From Desulfocapsaceae bacterium (GTDB lineage: Bacteria; Desulfobacterota; Desulfobulbia; Desulfobulbales; Desulfocapsaceae), in assembly GCA_030065655.1 (NCBI GenBank), contig JASJDT010000004.1:1-32191 (forward strand): DNA of 32,191 nucleotides, read 5' to 3'. Below the pieces are notes generated by a model. It was not told the origin of the DNA and ran no database searches. It worked only from the letters and a program-made list of their open reading frames with translations. Shown in pieces: positions 26,601-32,191 of this stretch (position 1 is the stretch's first letter; every line of letters starts with the position of its first letter). Both the position numbers and the translations under genes were made by a program.

Positions 26601-27315
26601 TCTCCAAAACCAAACCGTTATGAAGCAGTGGTCAAGTTTGGCTTTTCCTGTATTTACAGCTTCCAGCAAAAGAACGCAAAAACAGGCGGCAAAGGTTTTC
26701 TCCCTTGCCGATCTCGTTACGGGAGGATCTTCTTTTCTGCGCAAAAAAGCTCAGAGTCTCCAGGAAAAGCTGGAACAATGTCAAGCATGCCTGCTGGAGA
26801 ACCTTGCTCTTTTGCCTGGTTCCATCCGTTTGCAGTGGGGACAGCTGGCCGAGGATGATCGAATCCGGGTGGAAAGGGTTAGCTGGTGGCCCGCGCTCGA
26901 CCTCGCCGAACAGGATGATTTCAATGCCACCCGCACCATCGCCGAGCTGATCGACTGGTGGTTCCGTCAGCTCAGTGAAGAAGCGGAGGCTCCAAGCCGC
27001 AACGCCATGCGCAATATGGTCAGGGCTGCGCTTATCTTCGCCTCGCTTGGTGATCCTCAGGAAATTGTCCGCGGTACGGTTTTTGTGCCGCCAAGAAGGG
27101 TGCGCCCTGGAGAATTATTTAGAGTCAAATTGAACCGGGCCATCCAACCGGGCAGCAGTCTGCAGCTCCTCGACATCAATCAGCAGGTGGCCGCCGAACT
27201 CAGCGTGGAAGACCACAGCCCGGACTCCACCCAGGTTCGCATTGTCAATCTGGTCCAGCAGGATATTGCCATCAACTCCAGGCTGGCCGTGGTGGGTAAT
27301 TTGAGACGTTCATAA
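23680..27315 (+). CDS. eCIS module-sharing protein 3, large coiled-coil protein (1211 aa)
   Basis: Third and largest of the series. The N-terminal module (~15-105) shows FAGRHLGEEEFDRQQAYADS, PGVVYGLNLI, FVVNPGLAVTPQGQTLNL. Residues ~115-430 are mixed. A first coiled coil lies at ~495-535 (IENQIRAIRTRLEKTRDLLL). It is followed by a Ser/Ala/Thr-rich stretch (~574-627, ASSSSSASSATA). A second helical region at ~740-870 includes KLQGKLREHSRKLAQIEKL and LENLDRRFDEL. The C-terminus (~1110-1211) is beta-rich. Length and coiled coils make it one candidate for the tape-measure function, otherwise not found in the window, but the shared N-terminal module argues for a peripheral structural role. No membrane segment or secretion signal is visible. 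Confidence 0.75.
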   Translation: MTYIALHNPIASSDKLERIHLFAGRHLGEEEFDRQQAYADSRLAHLLKNHQPGVVYGLNLISAGDNLAASETFVVNPGLAVTPQGQTLNLQRPLKVDWLALIDQYLSLTAISDATGIYYLTLHQDLNTIDSPSVEPCQRAEFDPTRDSRLVTVTSVGLKRLAIAPTLIATTPPAQLQNWIVADRVTAEFLHNFQQSVPLALVAITTTGSDHTVNWVSIAGGRYETSNRPGYQVLLQQTSETIRSVMLAHSQPANSATDLEEFLNNNLHLDYLPAAGQLPISWLQNPDSVTPGLLWLPEHLGIDMLPVPADSVSELIDRHLPRKVIDLRTPAADKIRLLLALDSRDYRPDLLDIPPTDSKLESDIYRFYMRAYDSWLHWREQFDLLYYLKPSNEEPLTTPVDLVEIEHAVLDPKQFKELGLPKPTLPPITPVTLFTRVRERALQELQESSTAPVPYPYDQATPAEPDFYTDWLVNIDGSDVPPPVPVPEEDGLVVQYAVAMIDLEAIENQIRAIRTRLEKTRDLLLLQRQQLDSQTVSLSSLAGGVAGDGYGMQVARWLPYASLNTDQIPEELQAASSSSSASSATAKSVDSGITTKASLGDVSAFGSKSFSTNLLSAALNTSTSSTLSYLSSKPQTYSAFELEVNKKRLDLLANLGKSSMSKPAYEAKQFRFGVLDHISPEINEYTKAYYGMKDLITTINDLFDPTDAASLRNKLKATEKDIGLVDLNTLESQIDARTKELAGDDTSKYQELRGLVANQKRYEALFNAGKVLTKWISIVESRYNQVERKLQGKLREHSRKLAQIEKLSGLIRVARETLENLDRRFDELRGDYGVAQRLLEEDWRQVYSANQERSRILTTALQGLYYVRVRNTPVSIPLADPLALRHKSHTDIVPGCDSMAEAQLPAELDSFFEAVTEIPMDDWSALRPYGVKLPPFEKYGYFGKLRTTRFQARPSRLTIGSGKDTLQARLNSVYLQNQTVMKQWSSLAFPVFTASSKRTQKQAAKVFSLADLVTGGSSFLRKKAQSLQEKLEQCQACLLENLALLPGSIRLQWGQLAEDDRIRVERVSWWPALDLAEQDDFNATRTIAELIDWWFRQLSEEAEAPSRNAMRNMVRAALIFASLGDPQEIVRGTVFVPPRRVRPGELFRVKLNRAIQPGSSLQLLDINQQVAAELSVEDHSPDSTQVRIVNLVQQDIAINSRLAVVGNLRRS

Positions 27316-27326
27316 ACAGGGAGGGA

Positions 27327-28964
27327 GTGACCATATTTGCCGAGCTCCACAATACAACCATTGCCAGGTTGACAATTCGGGCACCGCGCCAGGTGCAGGA
27401 CAGAGTGCGGCAAGAACTGCTGCAGGCAGACTGGCCCGATGGTGGTACCGAACAGATCGTCATGGTCCGCAAGCTCTCTGCTGCAGCCGCTTCCTCCGAC
27501 ATCGGGAGACTTCTGCTGGTAGAAGCACGTAACCAGATTCTGCATGGCAACGATGCCAACAATGTCGTCCGCTTTGCAGGTCGTCTGGAGATGCTGGCAG
27601 CACTGCTTGCTGATCTTGCCAATGGAACAGCCGCTGGTAAATGGTACTGGCAGCGCTGGTCCCATCTCTTTACAACAAGTATCAGTAAAGCGCTTTATTC
27701 GATACTGGCAGGCAATCTGACCAGCGTGTGTGCGATCACGGAAATGCTGGCATACCGCCGACAGCTTGCGGCCGTCTGGCAGAATCTGGCCGAAGAGGAA
27801 GCAGAACAACTCATCCGCGAGATATGTTGGCAAAACGGTTACATGTTGAGTGAACACTCGGTCAAAGAGAAATTAGATACGGTCGAGACCACAATGATAC
27901 TGCCCAAAATTCCTCAACACCTTTATCAGCGTTGGCTGGATGTGCTGTCCACCGAACCGACCAGCTTTCGTTTCAAGCTTGCCGTTTTAGTGATAGCCCA
28001 GGAAGCTGCTCCCCTGCCCCTTCATTACCAGACGGATACGACTTTTTCGGCCATTCTCACTGCTCTCCAGGACATCCAAAAAGGCAGATGGTCACCAGTC
28101 ACCTCAAAAAAGAAGGAGATTCTGCCAACTTTACAGAGCGATGATACGGCGGTCACAACTTCGCCTGAGAAAAGTAAGCATTCATTAAAAAAAACTGCCT
28201 TGTCTGATCTCGCTCAAGATGCAGATGATCAAATTAATGCATACTTTAAGCGAGTAACTGCGGAAGAGGAACAAAGTCTACCAGGTAAAGAGATTACCGG
28301 CAGCGAGAAAAGTGAGCAGGTTGACCAAGCTGCTGAAGAGAAATCGACATTCAGCCTTGAACAACGCACAGCAAAAGCTATTGCCCAGAAAGCAAAAGCT
28401 GCGGATCATATATCCCACCCATTTAAACAGATCACGCTGGATCAATCTGTACCCCAGCAAGAGGTGGATACCGGCGGAATGGCCTGGTTTTACACCGAAC
28501 AGGGTGGTGTTCTCTACCTGCTGAATTTTCTTAATCGTGAGGAACTGCAGGATGTCATGGCCGAGCACTTGCAGCAATTGGCCAGCGGCTGGAGCTGGCT
28601 CTACAGAGTCGCTGAACTCTTGGACTTTGACATACATGACCCCATAGCCACCTTTCTCGCAGAACAGATCGGCTTGGAGAGTTGCGATGAGCTGGCATAC
28701 CTGCCCTCTCTTCCCGAACACGAACATATTCAGACACTTGCAGAACAATGGTATGGCCGAGCTGACATCTGGAACCATGCCCTGCTGCAACTTCCTGCCA
28801 AAATACACCACAATGGTAGTCATGTAGATATGCACTGTGATCTGAAATATGTACGCCTTGATCTGCGCCTTGTCGGACTGGATATCAATCCTGGCTGGTT
28901 ACCCTGGCTCGGCAGGGTCGTAAATTTTCACTTTGACCAAGGTGGAGGATCTCATCATGAATGA
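27327..28964 (+). CDS. Conserved eCIS protein upstream of the AAA+ ATPase
   Basis: 545 aa from GTG 27327, preceded by AGGGAGG; spacing is short, so the start is slightly uncertain. Residues 1-255 are largely helical (IRAPRQVQDRVRQELLQADW, IGRLLLVEARNQIL). A charged, low-complexity linker (~255-385) is rich in Lys/Glu/Ser. The C-terminal domain (~390-545) has GGVLYLLNFLN, GWSWLYRVAELLDFDIHDP, and the final HVDMHCDLKYVRLDLRLVGLD, DINPGWLPWLGRVVNFHF. That C-terminal pattern (thVDv..pl..v.l.lR.aGLD..PGWlP.lGR.v.FHF) recurs in eCIS proteins encoded beside the ATPase. Its function is unknown; a partner or substrate adaptor of the ATPase is plausible because the ATPase gene overlaps its end by eight bases. 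Confidence 0.75.
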   Translation: MTIFAELHNTTIARLTIRAPRQVQDRVRQELLQADWPDGGTEQIVMVRKLSAAAASSDIGRLLLVEARNQILHGNDANNVVRFAGRLEMLAALLADLANGTAAGKWYWQRWSHLFTTSISKALYSILAGNLTSVCAITEMLAYRRQLAAVWQNLAEEEAEQLIREICWQNGYMLSEHSVKEKLDTVETTMILPKIPQHLYQRWLDVLSTEPTSFRFKLAVLVIAQEAAPLPLHYQTDTTFSAILTALQDIQKGRWSPVTSKKKEILPTLQSDDTAVTTSPEKSKHSLKKTALSDLAQDADDQINAYFKRVTAEEEQSLPGKEITGSEKSEQVDQAAEEKSTFSLEQRTAKAIAQKAKAADHISHPFKQITLDQSVPQQEVDTGGMAWFYTEQGGVLYLLNFLNREELQDVMAEHLQQLASGWSWLYRVAELLDFDIHDPIATFLAEQIGLESCDELAYLPSLPEHEHIQTLAEQWYGRADIWNHALLQLPAKIHHNGSHVDMHCDLKYVRLDLRLVGLDINPGWLPWLGRVVNFHFDQGGGSHHE

Positions 28965-30888
28965 TCTCTCCCTGATTACTCTGCCACAATCAGATCTGGA
29001 CGACCTCTTGAACTGGGTTAACCTGGGGATTGAGCACTACCGTGCCAGGATTTCCGTAAATAATCCTGAGAAAAAAAACGATTCCGCTCAATCCTGGCAG
29101 AACGGCTGCCAGACCATGATTAACAATTGGCCGCCGGCAAAAGGCAATCTGGCTCGTTGTATCAACGAATTCGATCTTTGCCGTGAAGAAACATTTCTGC
29201 TTATCCTCGCCGGCCAGATTGAAACAGATGCACACATTACTTTCACCATCCATGAGCTGCAGCAACCGGAAAGCAACGGCCCGCTTTCAGTACATCTGGC
29301 CCTGGAGATGATCAATACATTGTTTGATAATGAAATACCATGGAGCGGCCTCGATCTGTTGAACTGCACGCTCATTACCAATAATTTATTGACCCTTGCA
29401 GGTGATGATCCACTTCCCCTGCAAAGTCTGCGCATCCAACCATCCTTCTGGTCGGTGCTCAATGACCGGCCGCAGATCTGGCCGACCACCGTCTCAATAA
29501 ATAGTTCCGGCCGTCACCTGCTGCCCCGAAAAAGCAGGCAATCGCTGCCAAGACTTGCCAAGCTCCTCCAGAAAAGACAGGTGCAGACTCTCATTTTACG
29601 CGGCCAGCCAAACAGCGGCCGCAGATATCTGGCTGCAGAAATTGGTGTACTACTGGGCATGCAGCCACTGGTAACAGGGCTGGAACTCTGGCGCGATCAA
29701 CGATCATTTCAGCTGGCCTGTCATTACGCAGATTGGCTACCGGTTATTAACACGCACCTCAATCCAGGTGAAGTGCTGCCGCTACCGCTGCGTAATCCAG
29801 CACACCCCGTTATTATTTTGGTAAACCTGGATGGGGCAATATCGGCCGATAGCTGCCTGGAGCATCAACTGGGGCTGCCGGATCAGCAGCAACGCCACGA
29901 TCTCTGGCTGCAAGCCTTGGCCGATGAAAAACTGGCCCGCAAGTTAAGCGGCAATGTGCTCTTGAGCGGCCCAACCATTGTACAACTGGCAGAATCAGCC
30001 AAACGCTACGCTCAGCAGTCAGATGAAAAAGTTGCAGCCAGTCACATCCTGCTTGCCCGACAGAATCATGGCACGGAAAAACTTCGCCTTCTGGCCGATC
30101 CGGTACTGCGCCGGGTATCAAAAAACGCCATCGTCTTTCCACCACAGATTGATAATCACCTCGAAGACATGGTCACTAGAGCCAAACGCAGGGAAGCGCT
30201 CTGGGACGGGCTCGGCACAACCATGCAGGCCAGCCGCAACAGTGGACTGAGGGCCTTGTTTGTGGGAGAAAGCGGCACCGGCAAGACTCTGGCGGCCAGC
30301 TACCTGGCCACCCGTCTGGGCACCCCTCTCTACCGGGTGGACCTTGGTGCTGTTATGAACAAATACATTGGCGAGTCAGAGAAGAACTTAGGCCAGTTGC
30401 TTGATCAGGCCGCAGCCAGCGATGTGATTCTGCTCTTTGATGAAGCCGATTCTCTCTTCGGCAGTAGGACAGATGCCAAGCAGACCGGTGAGCGTTACGC
30501 TAACAACCTGACCAACTATCTGCTGACCCGTATTGAAAATCATCCCGGAGTTGTCATCCTCACCACCAACAGCCGCGAACGCATTGATACAGCTTTTCAT
30601 CGACGTATCGAAATTATAATCGATTTTCCTTTGCCCGGTTTCAATGAACGCAAGCTTCTCTGGCATAGTCATTTAGGTACCAAATCTCCAGATGAAGAAA
30701 TTATCCGCAGTCTTGCCAGTCATTGCGATCTCTCCGGCGGTCAAATACGTAATGCTGTGTTGGCCGCGGCCGGCAACCAGGCTGATAAGCAACAGATAGA
30801 CCCCAGATATCTGGTCGAAGCGATTCGGCGTGAATATCAGAAACTGGGACGTAACATGCCTTCGGCAATCGAAAACCTGGGAAAATAG
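28957..30888 (+). CDS. eCIS AAA+ ATPase (Afp15-like)
   Basis: 643 aa from ATG 28957, chosen for the GGTGGAGG site; an in-frame TTG at 28933 is disfavoured. The C-terminal AAA+ module has Walker A GESGTGKT (K443), Walker B VILLFDEAD (D495, E496), sensor-1 LTTNSRE and an arginine-finger region FHRRIE, so it should be an active ATPase. An upstream region (~190-380) resembles a second, decayed AAA domain with GQPNSGRR (216-223) in the Walker A place, where the Lys is replaced by Arg. The N-terminal ~170 residues are a separate helical domain. Afp15-like ATPases are needed for assembly or stability of eCIS particles; their exact mechanism is not settled. Confidence 0.93.
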   Translation: MNDLSLITLPQSDLDDLLNWVNLGIEHYRARISVNNPEKKNDSAQSWQNGCQTMINNWPPAKGNLARCINEFDLCREETFLLILAGQIETDAHITFTIHELQQPESNGPLSVHLALEMINTLFDNEIPWSGLDLLNCTLITNNLLTLAGDDPLPLQSLRIQPSFWSVLNDRPQIWPTTVSINSSGRHLLPRKSRQSLPRLAKLLQKRQVQTLILRGQPNSGRRYLAAEIGVLLGMQPLVTGLELWRDQRSFQLACHYADWLPVINTHLNPGEVLPLPLRNPAHPVIILVNLDGAISADSCLEHQLGLPDQQQRHDLWLQALADEKLARKLSGNVLLSGPTIVQLAESAKRYAQQSDEKVAASHILLARQNHGTEKLRLLADPVLRRVSKNAIVFPPQIDNHLEDMVTRAKRREALWDGLGTTMQASRNSGLRALFVGESGTGKTLAASYLATRLGTPLYRVDLGAVMNKYIGESEKNLGQLLDQAAASDVILLFDEADSLFGSRTDAKQTGERYANNLTNYLLTRIENHPGVVILTTNSRERIDTAFHRRIEIIIDFPLPGFNERKLLWHSHLGTKSPDEEIIRSLASHCDLSGGQIRNAVLAAAGNQADKQQIDPRYLVEAIRREYQKLGRNMPSAIENLGK

Positions 30889-30889
30889 C

Positions 30890-32191
30890 ATGGAAAGCAA
30901 ACAACTCACTAAAAGAAAGCGCTCTCATCAGCCCAGGGATGCTGCAAGAGCCAGAGCGCGACGCAAACTGCGCACTCCGGCCTACCTTCATCGCAAACTC
31001 CAGGTAAGCAATCCACAGGACAAGGAAGAGCGAGAGGCCGATGCCGTAGCAAATGAGATAAAGCGCAACACTGCTTCCCAGCCGGAAGAAGAGCAGATCC
31101 CTGCAGCCCGGAAAATTGCCAGGCAGACAGGTGAAATGGAGGAAGAAGAAGCTGCTCAAACCAAGCTGAGTCGACAGGCCGAAGAGGAGGAAGAGGAAGC
31201 CCAGACCAAACTCCAGCGACAGACTGAAGAAGAAGAGGAAGCCCAGACTAAGCTGTGGCGCCAACCAGCCGAGGAGGAAAAGGAGGAAGCTGCCCAACCA
31301 AAATTGAGACGGCAGGTCGAAGACGAAGAAGAAATCCAGGCCAAGCTCTGGCGGCAGCCTGCTGAGGAAGAGGAAGAAGAACTCCAAACCAAGCTTCGGC
31401 GACAAGCAGAAGAGGAAACCGAACCGGAAGAAGAACAGGAGACAAGTGCGGAACTATTAGAGCAGCGGATCCAGAACAGCCGCGGCAATGGCAACCCTCT
31501 CCCAGATACGGTGCTTAAAGATATGGAGCAGCAGTTTGGTAGGGATTTTAGCCATGTTGTGATCCATAACGATAACGAGGCGGCAGAAATTTGCGAAGAA
31601 ATCAATGCCAGAGCCTTCACCATCGGCAATGATATTTACTTCGCTCTGGGGGAATTTACCCCGGAGACCGAAGGAGGGCGGGAGCTACTTGCCCATGAAT
31701 TGGCCCATGTGATGCAACAAAATGATCGCATTCACAGAAAGTCAAAGGAAGAGGGTGGCGAGGGAACCTATACCCGTGGGAGTGGAGTTATCATTTTTGA
31801 CAACATCAATATTCCCAGCAATTATCAAACCATCTATAGTAATAAAACACCTTTAATACGTCATCGAGCGTTCTCTGCTGAATCACGCACTACAGTGCAG
31901 CAACAAACCTGGAAAAATGATATTGACAAAGGTGGCTCTACAGAAAAGTTGAACAACGTACTCAGCAACCATCCCAATGTTGCCAGTGCCCCACCGCAGC
32001 GCTACATATTTAAAGTCCCTTCACCTCATCAGCAGATTGATGGTTCTAGCCCACGTTACGCTATGGGAAGTCTTGAAGACTGTGCCAGAGAACTTTCCAT
32101 CCCCAGCTGGAATCATTCTGGCCGCAGTGTAACGCCTTCCCGAGAATCAAGACTTACATCATATGATGTTGATCATATAGTCGAAGAGCAG
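30890..32191 (+). CDS. DUF4157 cargo/effector protein with acidic repeats (3' partial)
   Basis: Begins at ATG 30890, one base after the ATPase stop, and stays open to the last base (434 codons), so the C-terminus is missing. Residues 1-85 are basic. Residues ~85-185 hold six repeats of a Glu run followed by Q-x-K-L-x-R-Q (for example AQTKLSRQ, AQTKLWRQ). Residues ~198-278 are a DUF4157 domain with metallopeptidase-like H269-E-L-A-H273 in ELLAHELAHVMQQN. DUF4157 is a recognised mark of eCIS-loaded cargo. The region after it (~285-434) is unique and ends in YDVDHIVEEQ, which resembles the start of an HNH-type toxin core (D428-H429). Secretion would be by loading into the tube; no signal peptide is present. 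Confidence 0.85.
   Translation, partial: MESKQLTKRKRSHQPRDAARARARRKLRTPAYLHRKLQVSNPQDKEEREADAVANEIKRNTASQPEEEQIPAARKIARQTGEMEEEEAAQTKLSRQAEEEEEEAQTKLQRQTEEEEEAQTKLWRQPAEEEKEEAAQPKLRRQVEDEEEIQAKLWRQPAEEEEEELQTKLRRQAEEETEPEEEQETSAELLEQRIQNSRGNGNPLPDTVLKDMEQQFGRDFSHVVIHNDNEAAEICEEINARAFTIGNDIYFALGEFTPETEGGRELLAHELAHVMQQNDRIHRKSKEEGGEGTYTRGSGVIIFDNINIPSNYQTIYSNKTPLIRHRAFSAESRTTVQQQTWKNDIDKGGSTEKLNNVLSNHPNVASAPPQRYIFKVPSPHQQIDGSSPRYAMGSLEDCARELSIPSWNHSGRSVTPSRESRLTSYDVDHIVEEQ
31136..31443 (+). repeat. Tandem acidic repeats in the DUF4157 protein
   Basis: Six imperfect units of roughly 42-54 bases encode a run of Glu then Q-[TPA]-K-L-x-R-Q. The x residue varies (S, Q, W, R, W, R). The coding strand is highly purine-rich here. 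The unit number is likely to vary between strains. Confidence 0.85.

Noticed and set aside
27180-27857. 225-codon - strand frame crossing two + strand genes
   Set aside because: It overlaps the end of the 1211-aa protein gene and the start of the next, and has no domain.
5005-30888. Prophage, R-type tailocin or type VI secretion as the identity of the cluster
   Set aside because: No capsid, terminase, portal, lysis or integrase genes, no TssJLM or ClpV. DUF4255, paired tube and sheath paralogues, Afp15-like ATPase and DUF4157 cargo together identify eCIS.
30701-31629. - strand frames rich in Phe/Leu/Ser opposite the acidic repeats
   Set aside because: Their repetitive hydrophobic products are the reverse complement of the Glu-rich repeats and are not genes.
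1-32191. tRNA, rRNA or known riboswitch
   Set aside because: I saw no cloverleaf-like or riboswitch core sequence in the gaps; almost all of the window is coding.

Overview
The window carries one nearly complete gene cluster for an extracellular-type contractile injection system (eCIS, a phage-tail-like, Afp/PVC/MAC-related device). It is preceded by two signal-transduction genes. Every gene is on the + strand. Organism: moderate GC, a hybrid kinase with a sugar-diacid-recognition-like sensor, a PAS-GGDEF-EAL protein and the style of the intergenic repeats all suggest a Gram-negative environmental bacterium. My best guess is a member of the Desulfobacterota (Desulfobulbales-like). This is an impression, because no rRNA or taxonomic marker is present.

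Layout. 1-1698: 5'-truncated PAS-GGDEF-EAL c-di-GMP enzyme. 2007-4391: hybrid sensor histidine kinase. 4392-5004: AT-rich non-coding stretch that probably holds the eCIS promoter. 5005-30888: structural operon in the order DUF4255 cap protein, beta-rich unknown, long sheath, tube, divergent second sheath, second tube, CIS_tube-type adaptor, DUF5908-like small protein, gpD/gp27-type hub, gp5-type spike, protein with a C-terminal hydrophobic anchor, gp25, gpJ/gp6 baseplate, gpI-type baseplate protein with a propeller-like extension, three proteins sharing one N-terminal module (298, 576 and 1211 aa), a conserved eCIS protein, and an AAA+ ATPase. 30890-32191: the start of a DUF4157 (HELAH) cargo protein with acidic repeats, cut by the window end just inside what looks like an HNH-type toxin motif.

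How it fits together. Sheath and tube proteins form the contractile cylinder, capped by the DUF4255 protein. The hub, spike, gp25, gpJ and gpI proteins form the baseplate. The AAA+ ATPase is the usual eCIS accessory ATPase, and the DUF4157 protein is the likely payload. Most junctions overlap or are a few bases apart, which indicates translational coupling. Two junctions (sheath/tube and second/third paralogue) are exceptions: each holds one copy of a hairpin-forming, MITE-like repeat. One copy is flanked by an 18/19-base direct duplication of the stop-codon/ribosome-binding-site segment.

Unusual points: no PAAR tip gene, no LysM in the adaptor, no recognisable tail fibre, a hub and spike encoded separately instead of as one VgrG-like protein, a membrane-anchored protein inside the baseplate block, and the expanding series of three module-sharing proteins.
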